From assembly GCF_028823685.1 (NCBI RefSeq), contig NZ_JAPEHZ010000022.1:1-32669 (forward strand): 32,669 nt of DNA, written 5' to 3'. The notes below the pieces were generated by a model. It made no database searches and had not been told where the DNA came from. It saw only the letters and a list, made by a program, of their open reading frames with translations. The DNA is from Tenacibaculum sp. L6. Lineage in GTDB: Bacteria > Bacteroidota > Bacteroidia > Flavobacteriales > Flavobacteriaceae. Below are positions 1 to 8,886 of this stretch, piece by piece; position 1 is the first letter of the stretch; every line of letters starts with the position of its first letter. A program made the position numbers and the translations under genes.

Positions 1-1202
1 ACGACTGGTCCGAAAATCTCTTCTTGGAACACACGCATCTTATTATGCCCTTCTAAAATAGTTGGCTTAATGTAAAAACCATTTGCCAACTCTCCATCTA
101 GCTTATTAGCTTCTCCACCACATAATACTTTCGCTCCTTCTTCTTTTCCTATTTTTATATATGCTTGAATTTTTTCGTATTGATCGTTAGATGCTTGCGC
201 ACCTACCATCGTATTTACATCATACGGACTCTTTTGTACAATTGCTTCTGTTCTTGCTACCACACGTTCCATAAACTTATCGTAAATATCTTCTTGTACT
301 AAAATACGTGATGGACAGGTACAAACTTCTCCTTGATTAAAAGCAAATAGCACCGCTCCTTCAATTGCTTTATCTAAAAACGCATCATCTTCATCCATTA
401 CACTATTAAAAAAGATGTTTGGAGATTTTCCTCCTAACTCCATTGTAACAGGATTTAAGTTTTTAGAAGCATACTGCATAATCAACTGTCCTGTAGTAGT
501 TTCACCTGTAAATGCTACTTTATCTATTCTTGGGCTCGATGCCAATGGTTTTCCTGCTTCAGGTCCAAAACCATGTACTACGTTTAACACTCCTGGAGGA
601 AAAACACCTGCTATTTTTTCCATTAACAATGTTGCTGATGATGGAGTTTGCTCTGCTGGTTTTAACACCACACAGTTCCCTGTTGCCAATGCAGGAGGCA
701 ACTTCCACGATAACATTAAAAGAGGGAAGTTCCAAGGAATAATTTGCCCCACAACCCCCAAAGGTTCTTTAATGTTCATTGATAAGGTATTCTTATCAAG
801 CTCTGTAGCACTACCCTCTTCTGCTCTAATGGCAGCCGCAAAATAGCGCCAATGATCTACTGCCAAAGGAACATCAGCATTTAAGGTTTCTCGTATTGGT
901 TTTCCATTATCACAGGTTTCTACTAATGCAAACTCTTCTAAATTTGCTTCAATTATATCTGCTACTTTATTTAGCAATGAAGCTCGATCTGCTGCAGAAG
1001 TATTTCCCCAACTTTCTTTAGCAGCATTAGCAGCATCTAACGCTAACTCTACGTCTTCTTTTTGTGATCTTGGATATTTTGCTATGATACTATTATCTAC
1101 TGGAGATCTGTTTTCGAAGTATTCTCCTCCTAACGGAGCAACAAACTCTCCATTAATAAAATTAGCATACGTGTCTTTAAACTTTGGTTTAGTATAACTC
1201 AT
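1..1202 (-). CDS. aldB: NAD-dependent aldehyde dehydrogenase, AldB/ExaC type (3' end outside window)
   Basis: Reading leftwards from the ATG at 1202-1200 gives 400 uninterrupted codons running off the left edge, so the C-terminus is missing (the family is about 500 residues). The protein has the aldehyde dehydrogenase landmarks: IIPWNFP near residue 154, the general-base Glu in MELGGKSPN (E255), and the nucleophile in [12 protein letters not shown] (C294 by the family pattern). The GEVCTCPSR form is typical of the AldB/ExaC branch, which oxidises acetaldehyde and related short aldehydes to acids in the cytoplasm. The family assignment is firm; the exact substrate is inferred. An AraC-type regulator is transcribed divergently across a 199-base gap, an arrangement often seen with this enzyme, so it is the likely controller. 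Confidence 0.93.
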   Translation of the reverse strand, partial: MSYTKPKFKDTYANFINGEFVAPLGGEYFENRSPVDNSIIAKYPRSQKEDVELALDAANAAKESWGNTSAADRASLLNKVADIIEANLEEFALVETCDNGKPIRETLNADVPLAVDHWRYFAAAIRAEEGSATELDKNTLSMNIKEPLGVVGQIIPWNFPLLMLSWKLPPALATGNCVVLKPAEQTPSSATLLMEKIAGVFPPGVLNVVHGFGPEAGKPLASSPRIDKVAFTGETTTGQLIMQYASKNLNPVTMELGGKSPNIFFNSVMDEDDAFLDKAIEGAVLFAFNQGEVCTCPSRILVQEDIYDKFMERVVARTEAIVQKSPYDVNTMVGAQASNDQYEKIQAYIKIGKEEGAKVLCGGEANKLDGELANGFYIKPTILEGHNKMRVFQEEIFGPV

Positions 1203-1401
1203 AAACTTTGTATTTTTGTGTTTTATTTGAATTTAGCCAACGAAATAACACATCCTTAATTAATCATGTGTAAAAATGAATATTTCGTAGTTTTTGTAAA
1301 TTTATAATATCATATAGCTAATACATTGAACATATTTATTAAATTGTAACACATATCTATTATTCCCCAAAAAACACAAATAGAATTTTGTACTATTGAT
1401 T

Positions 1402-2322
1402 ATGAATCATTTACTAAGTCGACATAAAGAAAGCCGAAAACTCACTACTTTAGTTGAAAATAGAACCACCTATAATGCTGAATATGCGGAGTTAAATATT
1501 TTTGAAACTCATAAGCATGCTGAACAAATTTCATTAACTTTTGACTTTCCTGTTATTGTCAGTATGCTAACTGGTAAGAAAATAATGCATCTAGAAGGAA
1601 TGGATCCTTTTGATTTTTTCCCGGGAGAATCTGTGGTTATGCCTAAAAATAAAGAAATGATTATTGATTTTCCTTTAGCTGATAAAAATAACCCTACTCA
1701 ATGCTTAGCACTAGGTATCGATTCACATAAAATAGAAGAAATCGTTGAAAAATTCAACCACAACGTAGCTATAGAACGTGAAAATAATAACTGGAATTTG
1801 AATGATACTTCATCACACTTAGTTCATAATACAGAAATTAATCACTTAGTAGGGCGTTTAGTTCATACATTTACTGATCAAAACAAATCTAAAGACATTC
1901 TTCTTGATCTTATGATACAAGAACTAATTGTTAGACTGTTACAAACCAAAGCTAAAGCATTCATCTTAAATAATCCTACAGACACATTTTCTGATACGCG
2001 TATAGGTATGGTTATTAAATTTATAAAAAACAACCTTACTAATAAAGATATTACCGTTGAGCTTTTAGCTGAAAAAGCTTGTATGAGTACCTCTCATTTT
2101 CATAAAAAATTTAAAAACACCTTAGGTATTTCTCCTATAGACTATATCAATTCTGAAAAAATTAAATTTTCAAAAAAACTTATCAAACAATCTAAAAACT
2201 TACGTATTTCTGAAATAGCCTACAAATCTGGGTTTAATAATATCAGCTATTTTAACAGACAGTTTAAAAAAATGGAGATGATCACTCCTCAACAGTTTAA
2301 AAAGTCTTTTATAAAAGGATAA
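1402..2322 (+). CDS. AraC-family transcriptional regulator
   Basis: A 306-residue regulator read from the ATG at 1402; a TTG two codons upstream is possible but less likely. Residues 1-180 form an effector-binding half resembling the AraC_N type. The C-terminal hundred residues are a double helix-turn-helix: the first contains LLAEKACMSTSHFHKKFK, and the second contains ISEIAYKSGFNNISYFNRQFKK, the classic AraC/XylS signature, ending in TPQQFKK. It is divergent from the aldehyde dehydrogenase and probably activates it in response to an aldehyde or alcohol; that role is inferred from position only. A permease gene follows after 47 bases on the same strand. Family assignment is secure; ligand and targets are unknown. 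Confidence 0.9.
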   Translation: MNHLLSRHKESRKLTTLVENRTTYNAEYAELNIFETHKHAEQISLTFDFPVIVSMLTGKKIMHLEGMDPFDFFPGESVVMPKNKEMIIDFPLADKNNPTQCLALGIDSHKIEEIVEKFNHNVAIERENNNWNLNDTSSHLVHNTEINHLVGRLVHTFTDQNKSKDILLDLMIQELIVRLLQTKAKAFILNNPTDTFSDTRIGMVIKFIKNNLTNKDITVELLAEKACMSTSHFHKKFKNTLGISPIDYINSEKIKFSKKLIKQSKNLRISEIAYKSGFNNISYFNRQFKKMEMITPQQFKKSFIKG

Positions 2323-2369
2323 GTCTTCTATTCTTTTTCAAAAAGCTTTTATCATTACATTTGTTTACT

Positions 2370-3152
2370 ATGGTAATCACGCTTTTTTTAGATGTTTTAA
2401 GTGCTAATTGGTACATAATCTTACTTTTTTTTATTGTAGCTGTTCTATACTCTTCCGTTGGTTTTGGTGGAGGCTCAAGTTATTTAGCTGTTTTAGCGCT
2501 TACAGGATTACTTTTTACACAAATAAGAGCTACTGCCTTACTGTGTAATGTTATGGTCGTTACCGGAAATGTTTTACTATACTTACAACAAAAACAATAC
2601 AACTGGAAAAAGGTTATTCCGCTTACTTTATTTAGTATTCCTTTAGCTTTTTTAGGGGGATATCTGCGAATAAGTCAGACGTTTTTCTTTATTCTCTTAG
2701 GTTTCACATTACTTTTTGCTGCTATTACTATGTGGATTTCTAACAAAGTAGTTACAAATAGCAATAACACCAACGACTTAAACCTTGCAAAAAATGCTGG
2801 TTATGGCGGAGTTATTGGTTTTATCTCTGGAATGGTAGGTATTGGTGGTGGTATTTTCTTAGCTCCGCTACTTCATTTAACCAATTGGGACACTCCTAAA
2901 AAAATAGCAGCTACAGCAAGTTTTTTCATTTTAGTAAATTCAATTTCTGGTTTAGTGGGACAGTACACAAACCCTGAGTTTTCTATCGACTGGAAACTTA
3001 CTTCTATTTTATTAATCACCGTTTTTATTGGAGGTCAAATTGGTAGCAGAATGAGTAACCAACTTTTTACCCCTACACAACTAAAAAAGGCAACCGCTAT
3101 TTTGATTGCCTTTGTGAGTATTCGTATTTTATGGAAGTATTTACTTGTGTAA
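2370..3152 (+). CDS. TauE/SafE family membrane permease
   Basis: A 260-residue, very hydrophobic protein with about eight membrane segments. It shows the two TauE/SafE half-repeats, each with a glycine-rich turn: SSVGFGGGSSYLAVLALTG near the N-terminus and GFISGMVGIGGGIFLAPLL in the middle. The family exports sulfite, sulfoacetate or other small organosulfur anions, but many members are uncharacterised and the substrate here cannot be read from sequence. I chose the ATG at 2370 over an in-frame TTG at 2361. A TAnnTTTG element (TACATTTG, 2356-2363) lies just upstream of that ATG, which would give a very short leader. It is convergent with dps, 8 bases away, with no obvious hairpin between. Confidence 0.88.
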   Translation: MVITLFLDVLSANWYIILLFFIVAVLYSSVGFGGGSSYLAVLALTGLLFTQIRATALLCNVMVVTGNVLLYLQQKQYNWKKVIPLTLFSIPLAFLGGYLRISQTFFFILLGFTLLFAAITMWISNKVVTNSNNTNDLNLAKNAGYGGVIGFISGMVGIGGGIFLAPLLHLTNWDTPKKIAATASFFILVNSISGLVGQYTNPEFSIDWKLTSILLITVFIGGQIGSRMSNQLFTPTQLKKATAILIAFVSIRILWKYLLV

Positions 3153-3160
3153 CGTTAATT

Positions 3161-3631
3161 TTAGCCTAACCAAGCATTCATCATCCATATTGTTTTCTCT
3201 TGTTCAGCAATAAAATCGCTCATCATTGAGTTTGTTCCTTCGTCTTCTGCTTCATCAGACAAATCAAGAATTGTACGTTCTATTTTTAATAATTCAGACA
3301 ATGAACTAATAATTAGTTTAACTGCTTCAACATCGTTTGAAATGTTTTTTCCCACAGGAACTTTAGATACACTTGTGTAATCATCAAAAGTATGTAAAGG
3401 AGTTCCTTGTAACGTTAAAATTCGCTCTGCGATTAAATCTACTTTTTCTTGCGCATCGGTATAAAACTCTTCAAATTTCATGTGTAACTCAAAAAAGTTT
3501 TTCCCTTTAATATTCCAGTGTAAACCTCTTGCGTTTTGATAATATACTTGAAAGTTAGCTAACAACGTATTTAACTCTTTTACTAATGTTGTCGTTTTTT
3601 GCTTGTCTAACCCTAAAATTGTAGTTGTCAT
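3161..3631 (-). CDS. dps: Dps-family DNA-binding ferritin-like protein
   Basis: A 156-residue Dps/miniferritin of normal length. The intersubunit ferroxidase ligands are visible with exact family spacing: H38 (in GLHWNIKG), H50, D65 and E69 (in DLIAERI). Dps forms a dodecamer that oxidises and stores iron using H2O2, protecting DNA from Fenton chemistry. The N-terminus is short, with few lysines, so DNA binding is not certain. It is divergent from an OxyR-type peroxide sensor 116 bases away, a natural partner and probable regulator. A TAAATTTG element, matching the Bacteroidota TAnnTTTG consensus, lies on the coding strand at 3675-3668, about 37 bases ahead of the ATG. Confidence 0.95.
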   Translation of the reverse strand: MTTTILGLDKQKTTTLVKELNTLLANFQVYYQNARGLHWNIKGKNFFELHMKFEEFYTDAQEKVDLIAERILTLQGTPLHTFDDYTSVSKVPVGKNISNDVEAVKLIISSLSELLKIERTILDLSDEAEDEGTNSMMSDFIAEQEKTIWMMNAWLG

Positions 3632-3667
3632 AGTATGTTGATTTTAAGTTTTTTACTTTTTCTACTA

Positions 3668-3675
3668 CAAATTTA
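3668..3675 (-). promoter_or_regulatory. Candidate TAnnTTTG -7 promoter element for dps
   Basis: On the minus strand the bases read TAAATTTG, a full match to the Bacteroidota -7 element TAnnTTTG, 37 bases upstream of the dps start. I do not see a clean TTG at the expected -33 distance, which would fit a promoter needing an activator such as OxyR; that last point is inference. Confidence 0.4.
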
Positions 3676-3747
3676 GTGCAATTTTTCATACTTAGACTAT
3701 AAAGGTTATTGATTGTTTTAATATCTTTATCGAAAATTATTATACAA

Positions 3748-4689
3748 ATGACTATAACGCAATTAAAATATACACTTGCTGTTGCTGAATATAAAAACTT
3801 TACGATTGCTGCTGAACATTGTTTTGTAACACAACCAACACTTAGTATGCAAATTCAAAAGTTAGAAGAAGAATTAGATGCTAAAATTTTTAATCGTTCA
3901 AAAAAACCTATAGAATTAACAGAAGTAGGAAAACGTATTGTAGAGCAAGCCAAAGTTATTGTTGATGAAAGTAACCGAATTATAGATATCGTTCACCAAC
4001 AAAAAGGATATATTGGAGGAGAGTTTAGAGTAGGAATCATCCCTACCATTATGCCTACTTTACTTCCTATGTTCTTAAAAACTTTTAGTAAAAACTACCC
4101 TAAAGTACAATTAATTATTGAAGAGTTAACTACTGAAGAAATAGTTAGAAAGTTAATGGATGGATATATCGATGCTGCTATTGCTGCCACTCCATTAGAA
4201 AATGAAGCTATTAAAGAACGTGTTTTATATTATGAACCTTTTGTTGGTTTAGTTCCTAGTGAGCATCGCTTATACAAGCAAAAGAAACTAAAGGTAGACG
4301 ATTTAGAAGTAGACGATATATTATTACTTGAAGACGGGCACTGTTTTAAAGATAGCGTAATTAACCTTTGTAGAACAAACAAAAGAAGTGCTACACATCA
4401 CTTTCAACTAGAGAGCGGAAGCTTTGATACACTTATCAAATTATCTAAAGATGGATTGGGAATGACCTTGCTTCCTTATTTAAACACCCTAGATTTAAAT
4501 GATAGAGATAAAGCTCATTTAAGAGAATTTGAAACTCCACCTCCTGCACGTGAAGTAAGTTTAATTTATCATAAATCGCAATTAAAAATGCAACTGATTG
4601 AAGCTTTAAAAAACACAATTGATAGTGTTATTAGAGGTGCTATTGCTTTTAGTGATGTAGAAATTATAAGTCCACTTCAAAAAAACTAG
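3748..4689 (+). CDS. oxyR: Peroxide-sensing LysR-type regulator OxyR
   Basis: A 313-residue LysR regulator from the ATG at 3748; an upstream in-frame TTG at 3709 would add 13 non-conserved residues. The N-terminal winged helix-turn-helix (residues 1-60) contains FTIAAEHCFVTQPTLSMQI. The regulatory domain holds LLLEDGHCFKDSVINLC, which places cysteines at 199 and 208, the same positions as the peroxidatic and resolving cysteines of E. coli OxyR. This strongly supports H2O2 sensing through a disulfide rather than a generic LysR role. It is divergent from dps. A strong hairpin at 4760-4779 terminates the gene and also the convergent SulP gene. Confidence 0.95.
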   Translation: MTITQLKYTLAVAEYKNFTIAAEHCFVTQPTLSMQIQKLEEELDAKIFNRSKKPIELTEVGKRIVEQAKVIVDESNRIIDIVHQQKGYIGGEFRVGIIPTIMPTLLPMFLKTFSKNYPKVQLIIEELTTEEIVRKLMDGYIDAAIAATPLENEAIKERVLYYEPFVGLVPSEHRLYKQKKLKVDDLEVDDILLLEDGHCFKDSVINLCRTNKRSATHHFQLESGSFDTLIKLSKDGLGMTLLPYLNTLDLNDRDKAHLREFETPPPAREVSLIYHKSQLKMQLIEALKNTIDSVIRGAIAFSDVEIISPLQKN

Positions 4690-4759
4690 TTTTCTTATAG
4701 AGAAAAGACTAAAGAACGCTTCGCTGCAAGAATACAGACAAACACAAAATAAAAAATCG

Positions 4760-4779
4760 AATCCCGCAATTGCGGGATT
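4760..4779. terminator. Bidirectional rho-independent terminator between oxyR and the SulP gene
   Basis: A perfect 20-base palindrome, with arms AATCCCGC and GCGGGATT around AATT. A T-tract follows on the plus strand and an A-tract precedes it (T-rich on the minus strand), so it can serve both convergent genes. Confidence 0.9.
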
Positions 4780-4784
4780 TTTAT

Positions 4785-6677
4785 TTAAAAACTATATTCT
4801 GATAAAGGCTTTGGAAAATCTTCAGGATTTGCAGCTAAATGATAACGAGGATCATCTACCGCCTCTTCAATAACATCTGCAAAAATCGGACTTGCTTTAT
4901 ACAGCAATACCTTACAATCTTCACTTAAATGTTTTAACGTTACCTTTTTTCCTGCCTTTTGATATTTTTCAACTAGTATAAAAATAGCTTCAATAGCTGA
5001 GTGATCTGAAATACGAGACTCAACAAAATCAATCTCTATATTTTTTGGGTCATTCTTAATATCAAACTTTTCGTTAAAAGCAGTAATACTTCCGAAGAAT
5101 AAAGGTCCCCAAATTTCGTAAATCTTGGTTCCGTCTTCTTTATAACGTTTTCTCGCTCTAATTTTCTTGGCATTTTCCCATGCAAAAACTAATGCTGAAA
5201 TAATAACTCCAACAAATACAGCAATTGCCAAGTCAAAAATTACTGTTACTGCTGACACTGTAATTAATACAATTGCATCCGATTTTGGAATTTTATTCAT
5301 AATTCTAAAACTTGACCACGCAAACGTATCGATCACCATCATAAACATTACTCCTACTAAAGCAGCAATAGGTACTTGCTCAATGTATTTATCAGCAAAA
5401 AGGATAAAAATTAACAAAGTAACTGCCATCATAACCCCTGATAAACGTCCTCTACCTCCTGCATTAATGTTAATTACGGTTTGTCCAATCATACCACAAC
5501 CGCCAGTTCCTCCAAACATTCCGCTTAACATGTTTCCTGCTCCTTGAGCTATACATTCTTTATTACCATCTCCTCTCGAATCTGTTAATTCATCCACTAA
5601 ATTCATCGTCATTAAGGTTTCAATCAACCCAACTGAAGCTGCTAAAAAGGCATATGGTGCAATAAATTTCAACGTATCTAAATTGAATGGTAAATGACTC
5701 CAAAGCTCTGCTAAATTCATTTTCTTAGAAATTTCGTCAAAACCATTTAAACCGGCTCCACCACCATCTCTAATAAAATCTCCAACATTTATAGACTCTA
5801 ATCCTCCAATAATAGACGCAAATGTTACAATTAAAATAGCCGTTAATGCCGCTGGTACTTTCGTTGTTACTTTAGGAAGCAACCATATAATTAACATCGT
5901 TAACAACACTAGTCCAACCATAGTATACAACTTTGTTCCTTGTAAAGTAGATTTTACCACTCCACTATCTTTTACGGAATAGAATCCATCTTGTTCTATG
6001 TTATAAACAACTTTCTGAGTTTTCGCATCAAAAACCTGTGTATCTGACTTTACAAAAACTTCTTGGTTTGTTTGATTGTTGATAATTGAGTTTCCTTTGA
6101 TTGAAAACAAAGCCGCATTTGATACTAAATCTTGCACTTCATTGTCTGCTACTTTATATACCAACTCTTTCGATTCAGTCTTACGCATATTTTGTCCGAA
6201 AATATCTTTCTTATTTTCTTTGAACATTCCTAATTGCGCTATAAAAATAACGATTGCTAAACCGTTTACGAACCCCATCATTACAGGGTGTGGAATTAAT
6301 CTAACTAACTTTCCTAACTTAAATACTCCTGCTAAAACCTGAATGATTCCCATTAAAACTACAGCAGCTAATAAATAGAAATACCCCATATTTTCAACAG
6401 GTGTATCAAATAATAACCCTTTTGCATGTCCTTCTTGTATCATCGTAACAAAAATTACAGCTACAGCTCCTGCTGCTCCAGAAATTAACCCTGGTCTACC
6501 TCCAAAAATTGCAGAAATGATTCCTATAACAAAAGCACCAAACAACGCTACAATAGGACTTATTTGAGCTACGAAAGCAAAAGCTACTACTTCTGGTATC
6601 ATGGCTAACGACACTGTTATACCTGCTAACGAATCATCTTTTATGTTAATCTTCTTACCTTTAATGTATTTCATCAT
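4785..6677 (-). CDS. SulP-family anion transporter with C-terminal STAS domain and a soluble insertion
   Basis: A 630-residue SulP (SLC26-like) permease. The N-terminal 500 residues are membrane-embedded, with AGITVSLAMIPEVVAFA in the first helix and LIPHPVMMGFVNGLAIVI as the family signature. Residues about 520-605 form a STAS domain. Members move sulfate, bicarbonate, chloride or dicarboxylates; the substrate is not readable, although BicA-like bicarbonate uptake is common in marine bacteria. Unusual: residues about 151-250 are a hydrophilic stretch between two membrane segments, where relatives, as I recall them, have a short loop. It is rich in V, N, K and D and looks beta-like. The gene starts MMK, so the ATG at 6674 is an equal alternative start. 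Confidence 0.9.
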   Translation of the reverse strand: MMKYIKGKKINIKDDSLAGITVSLAMIPEVVAFAFVAQISPIVALFGAFVIGIISAIFGGRPGLISGAAGAVAVIFVTMIQEGHAKGLLFDTPVENMGYFYLLAAVVLMGIIQVLAGVFKLGKLVRLIPHPVMMGFVNGLAIVIFIAQLGMFKENKKDIFGQNMRKTESKELVYKVADNEVQDLVSNAALFSIKGNSIINNQTNQEVFVKSDTQVFDAKTQKVVYNIEQDGFYSVKDSGVVKSTLQGTKLYTMVGLVLLTMLIIWLLPKVTTKVPAALTAILIVTFASIIGGLESINVGDFIRDGGGAGLNGFDEISKKMNLAELWSHLPFNLDTLKFIAPYAFLAASVGLIETLMTMNLVDELTDSRGDGNKECIAQGAGNMLSGMFGGTGGCGMIGQTVININAGGRGRLSGVMMAVTLLIFILFADKYIEQVPIAALVGVMFMMVIDTFAWSSFRIMNKIPKSDAIVLITVSAVTVIFDLAIAVFVGVIISALVFAWENAKKIRARKRYKEDGTKIYEIWGPLFFGSITAFNEKFDIKNDPKNIEIDFVESRISDHSAIEAIFILVEKYQKAGKKVTLKHLSEDCKVLLYKASPIFADVIEEAVDDPRYHLAANPEDFPKPLSEYSF

Positions 6678-6994
6678 AATTTTAAACGTCTTTTATAAGC
6701 TACATTTAAGAAAGTTCACCTAGAGCTTTATTTATAAAACAAAGAAACCTAGTAACTTTCAAGTCTCACTTAGTGAGTAAAAGTGGGCAAATGTAAAAAT
6801 AATTTTATAGACCAAGTTTTACGTTTCATGTGTTAATTATTAATTATTCCTTTAAAGGTCACATGGAACACCTTAATTAATTCCTTATTTTACGATTAAA
6901 ATTTATTAGGGGTTTCATTAAGTTTAATTTTGTCAGCGTAATTTTTTGCCGTAATTTTGAACGTTGAACTATCAAACCAATTTGGTAGCAACAA
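6678..6994. other. 317-base divergent intergenic region (SulP gene / pyrR)
   Basis: No gene or RNA was recognised. It contains the pyrR promoter elements at its right end and a short inverted repeat CTCACT-T-AGTGAG at 6765-6777 without a T-tract on either strand. The left half must hold the SulP gene's promoter, but I could not identify it. Confidence 0.5.
6925..6959 (+). promoter_or_regulatory. Candidate promoter(s) of the pyrR-pyrB-rnz operon
   Basis: Two copies of TAATTTTG, each matching the Bacteroidota -7 element TAnnTTTG, lie at 6925-6932 and 6952-6959. The second has a TTG at 6930-6932 with a 19-base spacer, the normal -33/-7 arrangement. The inferred transcript start is about 30 bases before the pyrR ATG. 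Confidence 0.6.
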
Positions 6995-7549
6995 ATGAGC
7001 AGAAAAACACTACTTACTTCGAAAGAAATTGAAATCATTCTGCATCGATTAGCGTGTCAGTTAATCGAGAATCACAACGATTTTTCTAATACCGTTTTAA
7101 TAGGATTACAGCCTAGAGGTACTTATTTAGCTAATCGATTAGCTAAATTATTAAGAGAGGAATACAATATAAAGGACTTACAATTAGGTCTTTTAGACAT
7201 TACTTTTTATCGTGATGATTTTCGCAGAAGACAAGAACCATTAGAAGCCACTTCAACTCAAATAGACTTTTTAATTGAAGACAAAAAAGTGGTAATTATT
7301 GATGATGTTTTATACTCAGGAAGAAGCGTACGAAGTGCTTTAACGGCATTACAATCGTACGGAAGACCTGACAACATCGAATTATTGGTATTAATTGATC
7401 GCCGTTTTAGTCGTCATTTACCAATTCAACCTAATTACCGTGGAAGACAAGTAGATGCCATCAACGAAGAAAAAGTAGTTGTTTGTTGGCAAGAAACTCA
7501 CAAAGAAGATACAATTTACCTTGAACCCAAGCCCTCAAAGCTTGATTAG
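6995..7549 (+). CDS. pyrR: PyrR: pyrimidine operon regulator / uracil phosphoribosyltransferase
   Basis: A 184-residue type I phosphoribosyltransferase. The PRPP-binding loop is VVIIDDVLYSGRSVRSA at about residues 99-115, and the flexible-loop and GLQPRG segments match PyrR. In Firmicutes PyrR binds UMP and nascent pyr mRNA to cause attenuation, and it also makes UMP from uracil. Here it heads a same-strand operon with pyrB 24 bases downstream. The promoter lies so close that no antiterminator/terminator leader can be seen, so the mode of regulation in this organism is uncertain. Length and motifs are complete, and the ATG at 6995 gives the conserved N-terminus. Confidence 0.93.
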   Translation: MSRKTLLTSKEIEIILHRLACQLIENHNDFSNTVLIGLQPRGTYLANRLAKLLREEYNIKDLQLGLLDITFYRDDFRRRQEPLEATSTQIDFLIEDKKVVIIDDVLYSGRSVRSALTALQSYGRPDNIELLVLIDRRFSRHLPIQPNYRGRQVDAINEEKVVVCWQETHKEDTIYLEPKPSKLD

Positions 7550-7573
7550 TTATGATTAAAAAAACAAACTAAG

Positions 7574-8506
7574 ATGAAGCAGTTAAGCGTTGAACATTTA
7601 TTAGGAATTAAATACCTTAACAAAAATGACCTTGAGCTTATTTTTGAAACCGCTGCTCATTTTAAAGAAGTCATTAACAGACCTATAAAAAAAGTTCCTT
7701 CATTACGCGATATTACTATTGCCAATTTATTTTTTGAAAATAGTACACGTACAAAACTTTCTTTTGAGTTAGCTGAAAAACGTCTATCTGCAGATGTTAT
7801 TAATTTCTCTGCTGGTCAATCATCTGTAAAGAAAGGAGAAACACTAATTGATACCGTTAATAACATTTTATCAATGAAAGTTGATATTGTTGTGATGCGT
7901 CATTCAAATGTGGGAGCTGGAATTTTCTTGTCAAAACACGTAGATGCTAAAATTATCAATGCTGGTGATGGTACACACGAACATCCAACACAAGCATTAT
8001 TAGATAGTTTTTCTATGCGTGAAGCTTTAAATAGCGATTTAAAAGGTAAAAAGATTTTAATTGTTGGTGATGTATTACACTCACGTGTAGCTTTATCAAA
8101 TATTTTTGCACTACAATTACAAGGAGCTAAGGTAAAAGTTTGTGGGCCTACCACTTTAATTCCTCGTTATATTTCCAGTTTAGGAGTTGAAGTAGAAACT
8201 AATCTTAAAAAAGCTTTAGAGTGGTGTGATGTTGCCAATGTACTACGTGTACAACATGAACGTATGGATATTAAATATTTCCCATCAACAAGAGAGTACA
8301 CACAGCTTTTTGGTGTTAATAAAGAAATTTTAGACAACCTTGATAAAAAGATTGTTATCATGCACCCTGGACCAATAAACCGTGGTGTAGAACTAACAAG
8401 TGATGTTGCCGACAGTAGCCAGTCTATTATTTTAAATCAGGTAGAAAACGGAGTTGCTGTACGTATGGCAGTAATTTATTTGTTAGCACAACAAATAAAA
8501 AGGTAA
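7574..8506 (+). CDS. pyrB: Aspartate carbamoyltransferase catalytic chain
   Basis: A 310-residue enzyme of the second step of UMP synthesis, condensing carbamoyl phosphate and aspartate. The carbamoyl-phosphate loop FFENSTRTKLSFE is at about residues 53-65 (S57-T60). HEHPTQALLDSFSM follows near the middle, and MHPGPINRGVE near the C-terminus is the aspartate-binding region specific to ATCases rather than ornithine transcarbamylases. No pyrI regulatory chain lies alongside, so it probably works as a free trimer. It sits between pyrR and a small acidic protein gene that starts two bases after its stop, which implies translational coupling. Confidence 0.97.
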   Translation: MKQLSVEHLLGIKYLNKNDLELIFETAAHFKEVINRPIKKVPSLRDITIANLFFENSTRTKLSFELAEKRLSADVINFSAGQSSVKKGETLIDTVNNILSMKVDIVVMRHSNVGAGIFLSKHVDAKIINAGDGTHEHPTQALLDSFSMREALNSDLKGKKILIVGDVLHSRVALSNIFALQLQGAKVKVCGPTTLIPRYISSLGVEVETNLKKALEWCDVANVLRVQHERMDIKYFPSTREYTQLFGVNKEILDNLDKKIVIMHPGPINRGVELTSDVADSSQSIILNQVENGVAVRMAVIYLLAQQIKR

Positions 8507-8508
8507 AC

Positions 8509-8841
8509 ATGAAAGCAGAGCAAAAAACAGATTACACATTAATAACTTCTGATGAAAATTCCTTTTCAGATTTCTTAGAAAACTTTGAAAAAGAATATGT
8601 TACTCTTACAGGAAAAAACCTGATTCTTGTAATTTCAGAGCAATTTAATGCCTCTAACAAAAATATTTTGCTATTTTTGAAATACGCTCATGAACATCAA
8701 AGTAATGGCACATCTTTTGTAGTTGTATCAAAAGATGTAGATATTGATGATTTTCCTGAAACTTTTAACATCGTTCCTACTTTAATTGAAGCAGAAGATG
8801 TGATTGAAATGGAAGAAATTCAACGTGATTTAGGTTTTTAA
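8509..8841 (+). CDS. Small acidic STAS-like protein conserved beside rnz
   Basis: A 110-residue acidic protein, soluble, without a signal peptide. Its pattern of alternating beta strands and helices (LILVISEQFN, FLKYAHEH, TSFVVVSKD) resembles a STAS/anti-sigma-factor-antagonist fold, and it ends in EAEDVIEMEEIQRDLGF, a tail I associate with a Bacteroidota-specific family. Members are sometimes labelled ribonuclease Z only because they sit next to it; nothing in the sequence resembles a nuclease. It starts 2 bases after pyrB, and its stop is 45 bases before the next gene. The STAS assignment is tentative and the function is unknown. Confidence 0.75.
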   Translation: MKAEQKTDYTLITSDENSFSDFLENFEKEYVTLTGKNLILVISEQFNASNKNILLFLKYAHEHQSNGTSFVVVSKDVDIDDFPETFNIVPTLIEAEDVIEMEEIQRDLGF

Positions 8842-8886
8842 CCTTATATTTTAAATAATTATTCATTCCCCCCTAAGTGATAATTT

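Noticed and set aside
415..846. 143-codon plus-strand open frame over the aldehyde dehydrogenase gene
   Set aside because: It is antisense to a well-conserved minus-strand enzyme, and its translation matches no family.
5167..5547. 126-codon plus-strand open frame inside the SulP gene
   Set aside because: Shadow of the SulP reading frame, with no family features of its own.
6765..6777. Inverted repeat CTCACT-T-AGTGAG, the same 13 bases as in the dnaA terminator
   Set aside because: No T-tract on either strand and a one-base centre; likely a chance match rather than a terminator or operator.
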